The translations under genes and the position numbers were made by a program. 14,185 nt of DNA from assembly GCA_002352285.1 (NCBI GenBank), contig DEIC01000109.1, positions 1-14,185 of the forward strand, given 5' to 3'. Shown in pieces: positions 6,901 to 12,872 of the stretch. Position 1 is the stretch's first letter. Each line of letters starts with the position of its first letter. The notes under the pieces are model-generated. The model had not been told where the DNA came from and did not search any database. It saw only the letters and a list, made by a program, of their open reading frames with translations. Source of the stretch: Alphaproteobacteria bacterium UBA2784 (GTDB lineage: Bacteria; Pseudomonadota; Alphaproteobacteria; Micropepsales; Micropepsaceae).

Positions 6901-8837
6901 AGCGGGCCGGACTCACCGATGTCGAGCGCCCGGGGGCTCTTCATGCGCGCCGCATAGGCGTGCAGCGTTACCTGTCCCTCGAATCCATGAATGTGCCGGA
7001 GCGTGTAGGACGACTCCGACGTGACTGTCAGCCCGAGATTCTCGAAAATCGGCATGACGGCAGAAATTTCCGCAGGCCCGTTCACGCACCAGATTTTCAG
7101 GCGCAGCGTATGCACATCGTCCTGCGGCAGCCGGTAGGCGCAAAAGCGCAGCGGTCCGCTTTCAGCAGCCTCCGCCGTCAGCGAAGCAAGCACCCCGACA
7201 TCGGCGGCTGCTTCGTCCGCGCCGGTCGCCTCCATATAGCCCGCCGGAAAGACGGCATGGAACCGGTCATGCAGCGCGCGCGCCCGGCCCGAGGCGTGAA
7301 TGCGTGAAAGCGCCTCTTCCAGATCATCGGCCCAGTTGCGCGTTGCGCGCCCGATTTCCTCCTGAAGCGCCGCATCATCGACAACGGGGCGGTCGCCCTC
7401 ATTGCGGCGGATGATGTGATGGATGCGCGCCACCGGCGCATCGGGAAAATGCGGCGTCTCGATCACCACGCGCCCTTCAAAGCGCTGGGAAAGGATCTCG
7501 CCGATGCGCTCCGCCACATGCGCAGAAAAGCGTTCGCGCGGGATGAACGTCAGCGCTGATACGAAGCGGTCAAAGCGGTCAAAGCGCAGGAAGGTCTTCG
7601 TGCGCGGCCGCTCCATCAGATGCATGATGCCAAGCGCGGTCACGAAGAGCTCATCGTCACTGATCTGGAAAAGCTCGTCGCGCGGAAATGTCTCCAGCAC
7701 ATTGACCAGCGCCTTGCCGTCATGGCTGGCGTGAGGAAAGCCCGCCCGCTCAATCACACGTGCGGTCTTGCGGCGCAGAAGGGGAATGTCGCGCGGCATG
7801 CGGTGATAGGCAGCCGACGTGAAGAGGCCGACAAAGCGCCGCTCGCCCGTCAGATGCCCCGACGCATCAAACCGCTTGATGCCGATGTAATCCTGATGCA
7901 CCCGCCGGTGCACGGTGGAGCGCACATTGGCCTTGGTGATGATGAGTGGATTGGCTTCGGTCAGATAGCCGCGCACTTCATCGGTCAGCGTGGCGCGATC
8001 CGTGCCGCGCCGCACGACGCGCGCCTCGGGATCGGCCAGAAGCCCAAGCCCGGATTCTGCCACCGGCGTATGGCGCCCGCCCTGCGCATCGAACACATAG
8101 TCGCGGCAGCCCAGGAAGGTGAAATGGTTTTCCGAAAGCCAGCGCAGGAAGGCGATGCTTTCATCAAGCTCGGCAGGCGCAATCGGCGGCGGGCGATGCT
8201 GCAGATCGCCAATGGCGTCTTCCAGCCGCTCCAGCATGGCGCGCCAGTCGCGCGTGGCGGCCATCACGTCTTCCAGAACCTTCGCCACGCCATTGCGCGC
8301 TGTGTCCAGCCGCTGCTCGGAAGTTTCGCGTGCAATCACAACAAAGATGACAGACTCGCGCGGCGCACCCTCGCCGGCATTGGCAATGCGCGTGCGCACG
8401 CCGTCGCTGTCGCGCACCACGCCGAAAATCGGATGGAAGACGGCGGCAACCGTAAGGCCGTGCGCATTGAGTTCGGCAAGCACCGAGTCGTAAAGAAAGG
8501 GCCGGTCATCATTGACCGTGACCATCACCGCGCCATTGACGCCAAAACCGTGGCGCGCCGCATCGGGCACAAAGCATTCAAGTTTGCGCTGGCCCGGATT
8601 GCGCCGCTGGGTCAGCTCAAAGGCATAGAGCGCCATGCCCGCCAGTGTGCGCACATCAAATGAAGCCAGATCTTCCGGAGCCGCAAACGTGAAAAAGCGC
8701 GTCACGAAAGCATGGATTTGGGCTGCCAGTGCGCCCGCGCCGCTGGCAGCCAGCTGCGCAATCTCGGCGATGCGCGTGGCGTCATGCTGCTCGGGCCGTG
8801 TGCCGGGACCGGATGAAACGGGGCTTTGATTGTTCAT
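3951..8837 (-). CDS. gdhZ: NAD-dependent glutamate dehydrogenase, large GDH-180 type
   Basis: It catalyses oxidative deamination of glutamate to 2-oxoglutarate and ammonia with NAD, linking amino-acid breakdown to the TCA cycle in the cytosol. The 1628 residues match the unusual ~1600-1650 residue class and exclude the ordinary ~450-residue enzymes. The N-terminal half has ACT-like segments (for example VMVTVNDDRPFLYDSVLAEL near residues 104-123). The catalytic part includes ARGGIRWSDRREDFRTEV (about 827-844), KAQQVKNAVIVPVGAKGGF with Lys864 matching the GDH active-site lysine motif, GVGDMSGDVFGNGML (about 1000), GEGANLGTT (about 1150) and NTDAIDNSAGVDTSDHEVN (about 1180). ATG 8837 was chosen; an in-frame GTG at 8918 adds 27 residues but has no ribosome binding site. 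The Caulobacter homologue GdhZ is reported to affect FtsZ and division. Whether that holds here is inference, and the symbol is used by homology. Confidence 0.95.
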   Translation of the reverse strand: MNNQSPVSSGPGTRPEQHDATRIAEIAQLAASGAGALAAQIHAFVTRFFTFAAPEDLASFDVRTLAGMALYAFELTQRRNPGQRKLECFVPDAARHGFGVNGAVMVTVNDDRPFLYDSVLAELNAHGLTVAAVFHPIFGVVRDSDGVRTRIANAGEGAPRESVIFVVIARETSEQRLDTARNGVAKVLEDVMAATRDWRAMLERLEDAIGDLQHRPPPIAPAELDESIAFLRWLSENHFTFLGCRDYVFDAQGGRHTPVAESGLGLLADPEARVVRRGTDRATLTDEVRGYLTEANPLIITKANVRSTVHRRVHQDYIGIKRFDASGHLTGERRFVGLFTSAAYHRMPRDIPLLRRKTARVIERAGFPHASHDGKALVNVLETFPRDELFQISDDELFVTALGIMHLMERPRTKTFLRFDRFDRFVSALTFIPRERFSAHVAERIGEILSQRFEGRVVIETPHFPDAPVARIHHIIRRNEGDRPVVDDAALQEEIGRATRNWADDLEEALSRIHASGRARALHDRFHAVFPAGYMEATGADEAAADVGVLASLTAEAAESGPLRFCAYRLPQDDVHTLRLKIWCVNGPAEISAVMPIFENLGLTVTSESSYTLRHIHGFEGQVTLHAYAARMKSPRALDIGESGPLIEAAFAAAMRGAIENDGFNHLVLAAGLDHRQVEIIRALSRFLRQAGIAFSQPYMEEALTKNADIAREIMKLFEARFDPRTGAALEAREKAADAISKRIEAALADVKSLDDDRILRRFANAVEAMVRTNAFQTGPDGAQRPALTFKFLSAKLAELPAPCPMAEMFVYSPRVEGTHLRFGKVARGGIRWSDRREDFRTEVLGLVKAQQVKNAVIVPVGAKGGFYPKQLPQNAAREAVQAEGTAAYKVYIEALLDVTDTIGADGIVPPSGVVRHDGDDPYLVVAADKGTATFSDTANAIAVARGFWLGDAFASGGSAGYDHKKMGITARGAWEAVKRHFREMGRDIQREPFSVVGVGDMSGDVFGNGMLLSRQIRLVAAMDHRDIFIDPDPDCETSFVERERLFNLPRSSWADYDKSKISAGGGVFSRALKAIPLSPQMKQLTGLSAERATPNEIISALLAADVDLLWFGGIGTFIKASHQSHAQAGDRANDAVRIDAAQVRAKVIGEGANLGTTQAARIEFARAGGRINTDAIDNSAGVDTSDHEVNLKILFAAALAEGRMDVAARDVLLAGMTDEVADLVLNDNYEQTLALSIAESHGVHDLEDYSRFMRWLEGQGRLDRAVEGLPDDGAIRQLQQAGQGLTRPELAVLMAYAKIALNEALLSSDVPDDPGFDETLQTYFPAAVRRDFPDLVRRHRLKREIIATVLSNASVNRSGPALIFRMMEASGADAPSVARAIAIVSGAFGLDRLYDRINGLDGQIDARLQISMHADAIKLLRRQTLWVLRNIAPDADLAATISAYRSGLESFRGTFSTLVTPVEAQSIEGRIGELMAAGVALDLAEDIAVLQPLAGMTEVVQLAAQTQVALDAVAGAFFAAGAATGIDRLRAAASAIAPRGHWEQLAIERLMDDLYGIQRALASRALQATAHAPLDRHEGAAAVTRFVEGAAAAIGRAQTLIGELERDGALSTPKLALAAAQLRDLAG

Positions 8838-8911
8838 GGGCAGCGGTCTCGTAAGGCGCGATGGGTCAAACAGAAAGCGTCCGGCAGGCCGGAAAGGCGC
8901 CGGAGAGGAAT

Positions 8912-8963
8912 TTGACACGCTCAGACAGAAGGAAGGTTTAAGCCAGATTCACGCCCGGCTTAA
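8912..8963 (+). promoter_or_regulatory. Candidate promoter with overlapping dyad in the gdh/exonuclease divergent region
   Basis: The 210-bp gap 8838-9047 separates divergent genes. TTGACA (8912-8917) is a perfect -35 hexamer on the + strand; the best -10 is TTTAAG (8937-8942, 4 of 6 matches) at a long 19-bp spacing, so the promoter call is weak. The -10 overlaps an inverted repeat, TTAAGCC (8938-8944) and GGCTTAA (8957-8963), with 12 bp between arms. A GANTC site (GATTC, 8946-8950) lies inside the dyad; GANTC is the CcrM methylation target in alphaproteobacteria. The dyad could be an operator for either gene. A lone GATAAT at 8986-8991 has no -35 partner. I found no good promoter on the dehydrogenase strand. 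Confidence 0.3.
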
Positions 8964-9047
8964 GGGGTGGAACGCCTTGCGGCGCGATAATTTTCTGTTA
9001 ATCGCTGACCGCGCGCCCGCTTTCGCGGCGCAACAGGAAGGCCCCAG

Positions 9048-9629
9048 ATGCAAGCCCTGCCAAAGCCGCTCGTCATCTATGATACCGAATACACGGCCTG
9101 GGAGGGTTCGATTGCCCGCAACTGGAAGGGGCCGGGCGAGCACCGCGAGATCGTTGAGATCGGCGCCATCCGCCTTTCACGCAGCAACCTTGCCGAGGAG
9201 GCCGCGTTTTCGGTTCTGGTGAAACCCGAAAAGAACCCGATCCTTTCAGACTATTTCGTGAGGCTGACCGGCATCACCAATCAGATGATCGCAGGTGAGG
9301 GACTGGCATTTGCCGATGCACTTGCCCGCTTTGATGCGTTCGCCGGGCAAGCCGAACTTTTTGCCTATGGCCGCGATGACAAGGTGATGGGCGAGACAGC
9401 CGCCCTTCAGGGCATCTCATTTGCGCCGGCGCGCTGGGCAACGCATGATCTGCGAGACTGGTTCCAGCAATCGGGGCTCGATGTGACGCGGCTCCATTCG
9501 TCTGACCTCGCCCCTGCCGCCGGCGCACCCAGGGCTATGCATCCGCACCGCGCGCTCGACGACGCCCGCGCCATTGCCGCCGCCATCCGCGCGCTGATCG
9601 CGAAGGGACATCCCTCGCCGTTTGGGTGA
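9048..9629 (+). CDS. DEDDh-family 3'-5' exonuclease
   Basis: A 193-residue single-domain exonuclease of the RNase T / DNA polymerase III epsilon superfamily. Motif I is YDTEYTAWEG with Asp12 and Glu14. The LTGITNQMI segment (73-81) is the conserved stretch before motif II, and the second-motif acidic residue is probably Asp110 or Asp111 in AYGRDDKVMGE. Motif III is HRALDDA, giving His167 and Asp172 with the H-x4-D spacing that defines DEDDh enzymes. The catalytic set looks complete. The long insert after motif I (AWEGSIARNWKGPGEHREIVEIGA) resembles Eri1/KapD-like exonucleases more than epsilon, so RNA trimming is as likely as DNA proofreading. The start is supported by AGGAAGG (9035-9041) 6 nt before ATG. 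It is divergent from the dehydrogenase gene and convergent with the hydrolase gene after 22 bp. Confidence 0.88.
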   Translation: MQALPKPLVIYDTEYTAWEGSIARNWKGPGEHREIVEIGAIRLSRSNLAEEAAFSVLVKPEKNPILSDYFVRLTGITNQMIAGEGLAFADALARFDAFAGQAELFAYGRDDKVMGETAALQGISFAPARWATHDLRDWFQQSGLDVTRLHSSDLAPAAGAPRAMHPHRALDDARAIAAAIRALIAKGHPSPFG

Positions 9630-9651
9630 GGAAGAAGCTTGCACTCCCCCT

Positions 9652-10515
9652 TCATCCCGCCATCGCCTCCACAAAGGCACGCACCACCGGAAACACGCGT
9701 TCGGGCGCATCGCGATAGGCGCCATGGCCGGTCTTCTCGAAGACGTGGAGCGCCTTGTGGCCGCCGGGAAGTGCGGCAAAGATTTCCTGGGAGCACACGG
9801 CGGGCGTGACCGGATCACTGTCGCCGCTCAAGACCAGCGCGGGCACCGTCACGCCCGCAAGCGCCGCGCGAAAATCCATCCGCCACATCTCGCGCCCCGG
9901 CAGGCTGAAGTGCCGGAATACTTCCATGCGGCGGATGACGCGCTGGGCCGCCTCTTCACCGCCCGCACGCGGCCGCGTGTTATAGAGCGGCATACACACA
10001 CGCATGTAGTCAGCAATGGCCGCATCGTCGCCCCGGGTCCAGAACCGCTCCGCGATGTCGCGCGCATTGCCGCCACCCAGCCGCGCAAAGGCATCGAGAA
10101 TGGCAGGAAGATTCATGCGCGCCGCCGTGCTGGAAAAAATCACGCCGCCCGCATGGCCGGGATGGCGCACCGCATAGGCCTGCGCCACCATGCCGCCAAA
10201 ACTCTGGCCGAAGATGATGGGCCGGACAATGCCCAGCGCATCGCAAAAGACGGCAATGTCATCGCCCCACTGGTCCAGCGTCCACGTGGCGGGATCGCTG
10301 GGGTGCGAGCGCCCGTTGCCGCGATGATCAAGATAGATGACCTGCGCCACATCGGCGAAACAGTCGAACTCGGGCCGCATATTGGCATGGTCAAATCCCG
10401 GCCCGCCATGAAGCACGATGAGCGCAGGCTTCTCGCGCATGGCCGCGCCAACCGGTGAAAGCCCCGCCGAAACCACATCAAAGAAAATGCGCTGGCCGTT
10501 GACGCTGATGTGCAT
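9652..10515 (-). CDS. Alpha/beta hydrolase, S33 prolyl-aminopeptidase-like
   Basis: A 287-residue alpha/beta-hydrolase. HGGPG at residues 36-40 supplies the oxyanion loop typical of the S33 proline iminopeptidase branch. DHRGNGRS (63-70) follows, and the nucleophile elbow is GQSFGG with Ser105. The acid is Asp234 in GDSDPVTP and the base His264 in KTGHGAYRDAP, so the triad is complete. A cap region lies between about 131 and 215. The likely activity is release of N-terminal proline from short peptides, but other S33 members hydrolyse esters or epoxides, so the substrate is open. No signal peptide is seen, so it should be cytosolic. The start has an excellent ribosome binding site, GGAGG (10525-10521), 5 nt before ATG. 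An intrinsic terminator ends 2 nt before that site, leaving no room for a conventional promoter between them. Confidence 0.87.
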   Translation of the reverse strand: MHISVNGQRIFFDVVSAGLSPVGAAMREKPALIVLHGGPGFDHANMRPEFDCFADVAQVIYLDHRGNGRSHPSDPATWTLDQWGDDIAVFCDALGIVRPIIFGQSFGGMVAQAYAVRHPGHAGGVIFSSTAARMNLPAILDAFARLGGGNARDIAERFWTRGDDAAIADYMRVCMPLYNTRPRAGGEEAAQRVIRRMEVFRHFSLPGREMWRMDFRAALAGVTVPALVLSGDSDPVTPAVCSQEIFAALPGGHKALHVFEKTGHGAYRDAPERVFPVVRAFVEAMAG

Positions 10516-10527
10516 GGGCGCCTCCGC

Positions 10528-10560
10528 AAAAAGAAAAGGGCCGCAACGATGCGGCCCTTT
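10528..10560 (-). terminator. Intrinsic terminator after the M3 peptidase gene, inside the hydrolase leader
   Basis: Arms 10535-10545 (AAAGGGCCGCA) and 10550-10560 (TGCGGCCCTTT) form a perfect 11-bp stem with the 4-nt loop ACGA (as read on +). On the minus strand the stem runs into the U-tract TTTTCTTTTT (10537 down to 10528), while the plus strand has no T run beyond the stem, so it acts for minus-strand transcription. It lies 23 bp after the peptidase stop codon. The hydrolase ribosome binding site begins 2 nt beyond the U-tract. Confidence 0.92.
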
Positions 10561-10583
10561 CCGGCGCGTGTCGAGTGCGGGAA

Positions 10584-12581
10584 TCAGGGCTGCTGGGCGA
10601 GCAGGGCTTCCATCTCGTCCATGATCTTGTTGGCGCGCGCCATCAGGGCCTCGTAGGGCGCACGCGTCGCCATATCGATGCCCGCGCGCTTGTAAAGCTC
10701 ATAGGCATAGTCGGAACCGCCAGCGCGCAGGATGTCGAGATAGTTCTCGCGCGCCGCCTCGCCCTTGGTCAGGATTTCGTTGGCGAAATAGGCCGCACCT
10801 GCAATCGAGGTCGCGTAGTTGTAGACATAGAACCCGCGATAGAAGTGAGGGATGAACGCCCACTCAACGCAATAGTCCTCGTTGATCTTGAGCACGCCCT
10901 CGGCATCGCCGTGATAGCGCTTCAGCAGGTCGCAATAGATGGCGGTCAGGCGCGCGCCCGACAGCGGCTCGCCGCGCTCCACCACTTCATGGGCAGCAAG
11001 CTGGAACTCGGCAAACATCGTCTGGCGGAAATAGGTGCCGCGGATGCCCTCCAGCGCCATGCCGAGATAATAGAGCTTTTCTTCGCGCGATGCGGCATTG
11101 GCAAACACATGCTCCTGCATCAGAAGCTCGTTCGTGATCGCCGCCATCTCGGCCGTGAACGTCGAATAGCGCGCGGTTTCCCACGGCTGGTTCGCATTGG
11201 CGAGGATCGTGTGCATGCCGTGGCCCCACTCATGCGCAAACGTCGAGGCCGATTCATAATCGTCATTGTGGTTGAGCAGGATGAACGGCCCTGAATCATA
11301 GACCCAGCCATTCATGTAGGCGCCCGATGTCTTGCCCTCTGCCGGATAGACATGCTGCACATTGCGCGAGAACGCTTCCGAAAGGCGCGTCACATAGTCA
11401 TCGCCCAGCGGTGCGACCGAGACGAGCAGCAAATCCTGCGAGTCCTGCAGCGTGAAGGTCTTGTCCAGCGTCACCATCGGCGGATAGATGTCGAAATAGC
11501 CCATGTCGTCGGTGATGCCGAGCATGCGCTTCCTGAGCTTGAAGTAGCGGTGCAGCGTCGGCAGGCTTTCATTCGTCACCTGTACCAGCGTGCGGTAAAC
11601 ACCTTCCGGGATGTTCGCGTTGAACAGCGCCGCCGACAGCGCATTGGGGAAGCCGCGCAGCTTGGCGACCGTCACATTGCCGATGATGGCCGAGGCAAGG
11701 TTGGCGCCCAGCGTGCCTTCATAATCCTTCCACGCGCCCCAGAACGTGTTGAACACCAGCTTGCGGTCTTCGCGATTGGGAGCCTGACGCAGCGCGGAAT
11801 AGGCCGCCTGGTCGAGCACCATGCTGGTGCCGTCCGACAGCGTAACCGTCGGAAAGGGCAGTTCGGCATTGGCGAAAATGCCATAGACGTTTGACGGCTG
11901 CGACAGCGCATCATTCATCGCCGCAAGGATCGCTTCACCCTCGGCATCAAGCGTATGCGCCGCACCGCGCAGCGTATTGTCGAGATAAAAGCCGAAGCGG
12001 CGGTCAAGCTCGGCATGCGACGCGCGGAAGGCGGCGATCTTTTCCGCCCCGATCGCAAGGATTTCGGGGTCCATATAGGCGGTCGCTGCAACAAACCGGT
12101 TGAACAGCATGTCGCCGCGCTGCGAACGCTCGCGCTCGGCGGAATCACGCAGATCCTCGTCAGAGCGCAGGCTGGCATAGACGGCGGCGCGCGCCACGCG
12201 CTTCATCATCACCGACGATGCATCAAGGGCGGCATAGAGCGAGTCCGCATCATTGCCCATCGTGCCCGCAAAGGCTGCGAGCGAATCGACCTCTGTTTCA
12301 AGCTGCGCGATGTCGGCGTCGAACGCCGCGACATCGGGATAGATGCGCGTCAGATCCCAGCTGACCTGTTCGCGTGCCGGTGCGGGCGCAGCCTCGGGCG
12401 CGGGTCCCGTGGTGGGCGCGGGCGCTGCTTCAGGCGTGCTGGCGGTGGTGGTCTCAGCAGCAGGCGGCGCCATCGCCGCGTCACCAGCCGGCTTGAAGCC
12501 GCCGCCGAAATAATAGCCCGCGCCCGCTGCAATGATGGCCAGGACGGCGGCGCCCATGAACAAACCGGACTTGTTCTGCAT
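10584..12581 (-). CDS. pepF: M3-family oligoendopeptidase (PepF-like) with N-terminal membrane anchor or signal
   Basis: A 665-residue zinc metallopeptidase that cleaves oligopeptides internally. The zinc motif is HEWGH at residues 450-454; the third ligand is probably Glu478 in FTAEMAAITNE, with Glu485 an alternative. Other family signs are SWDLTRIYPD at the domain start, the CVEWAFIPHFYRGFYVYNYATS region near the C-terminus, and YELYKRAGIDM before the end. Unusually for PepF, which is mostly cytosolic and about 600 residues, the protein begins with KSGLFMGAAVLAIIAAGAGYYF, a hydrophobic helix with a basic start. An Ala/Pro/Thr-rich linker (about 35-70) containing EAAPAP twice follows. That suggests a periplasm-facing enzyme held by an uncleaved anchor. 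ATG 12581 is chosen because the signal helix starts there and GGGGGAG lies just upstream; the frame stays open to 13433 only by running into the divergent gene. An intrinsic terminator follows. Confidence 0.92.
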   Translation of the reverse strand: MQNKSGLFMGAAVLAIIAAGAGYYFGGGFKPAGDAAMAPPAAETTTASTPEAAPAPTTGPAPEAAPAPAREQVSWDLTRIYPDVAAFDADIAQLETEVDSLAAFAGTMGNDADSLYAALDASSVMMKRVARAAVYASLRSDEDLRDSAERERSQRGDMLFNRFVAATAYMDPEILAIGAEKIAAFRASHAELDRRFGFYLDNTLRGAAHTLDAEGEAILAAMNDALSQPSNVYGIFANAELPFPTVTLSDGTSMVLDQAAYSALRQAPNREDRKLVFNTFWGAWKDYEGTLGANLASAIIGNVTVAKLRGFPNALSAALFNANIPEGVYRTLVQVTNESLPTLHRYFKLRKRMLGITDDMGYFDIYPPMVTLDKTFTLQDSQDLLLVSVAPLGDDYVTRLSEAFSRNVQHVYPAEGKTSGAYMNGWVYDSGPFILLNHNDDYESASTFAHEWGHGMHTILANANQPWETARYSTFTAEMAAITNELLMQEHVFANAASREEKLYYLGMALEGIRGTYFRQTMFAEFQLAAHEVVERGEPLSGARLTAIYCDLLKRYHGDAEGVLKINEDYCVEWAFIPHFYRGFYVYNYATSIAGAAYFANEILTKGEAARENYLDILRAGGSDYAYELYKRAGIDMATRAPYEALMARANKIMDEMEALLAQQP

Positions 12582-12722
12582 GAACTCCCCCAATGGAACC
12601 TTACGGCACCAAGCGCCGCGCATGAACAACATGAACCGGGTCAGGCCCGGCGATGACGCGCGACACTGCCTAACAGGGCCTGCCTTAACAAGCCCGGAAT
12701 TGCCAGCCACGCTCACCTCTTC

Positions 12723-12748
12723 GTGACGCGCGCGGCCTCTGCTAGGCT
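12723..12748 (+). promoter_or_regulatory. Weak Caulobacter-type promoter match for the peptide-binding protein gene
   Basis: GTGACGC (12723-12729), an 11-bp spacer and GCTAGGCT (12741-12748) resemble the Caulobacter housekeeping consensus TTGACGS-N10-14-GCTANAWC. The first element matches 6 of 7 positions; the second matches GCTA but not the last three bases. If real, transcription would start near 12755, just before the tandem repeat, placing all repeats in the 5' leader. This is a match by eye to a degenerate consensus in GC-rich DNA. Confidence 0.2.
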
Positions 12749-12760
12749 CAAATGCGGCCA

Positions 12761-12826
12761 TGGCGCGTACGTGGCGCGTACGGGGCGCGTACGGGGCGCG
12801 TATGGGGCGCGTAGAGGGCGCGCGCA
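12761..12826. repeat. Six tandem 11-bp repeats upstream of the peptide-binding protein gene
   Basis: Units, each 11 bp with no spacer: TGGCGCGTACG (12761), the same again (12772), GGGCGCGTACG (12783), GGGCGCGTATG (12794), GGGCGCGTAGA (12805) and GGGCGCGCGCA (12816). The invariant core is GGCGCG. The first three units end in the palindrome CGTACG, which decays in the last three, towards the gene. The array ends 46 bp before the start codon at 12873. The unit length is close to one DNA helical turn. Confidence 0.93.
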
Positions 12827-12872
12827 GGGTTTGTGCGATGCAAAACGGCCGATGGCCAGTTGGGGAGTAACC

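Larger units (their letters stand above)
12582..12872. other. Divergent intergenic region between peptidase and peptide-binding protein genes
   Basis: This 291-bp region separates two divergent genes and should hold both promoters. Near the peptidase it has only its GGGGGAG ribosome binding site and a short stem around 12636-12650 (CCGGG/CCCGG). The central part has one weak promoter-like match (12723-12748). From 12761 to 12826 lies the six-unit tandem repeat. GGGGAG (12862-12867) serves the peptide-binding protein gene. No other gene is evident. Short open frames through the repeat exist but lack good ribosome binding sites. Confidence 0.6.

Noticed and set aside
6087..7307. A 406-codon open frame on the + strand inside the glutamate dehydrogenase gene.
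   Set aside because: It is antisense to a well-recognised conserved gene. Its composition (Arg, His, Gln and Ala rich, no domain) is what the opposite strand of GC-rich coding DNA gives, and it has no ribosome binding site.
7620..8663. A 347-codon + strand open frame opposite the N-terminal part of the glutamate dehydrogenase.
   Set aside because: Same reasons: antisense shadow of codon bias, with no recognisable domain.
8838..8918. GTG start adding 27 residues to the glutamate dehydrogenase.
   Set aside because: No purine-rich ribosome binding site precedes it, and the added Pro/Arg-rich residues are not family-like; it cannot be fully excluded.
8986..8991. GATAAT as a -10 element for the exonuclease gene.
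   Set aside because: No hexamer resembling TTGACA lies 15-19 bp upstream of it.
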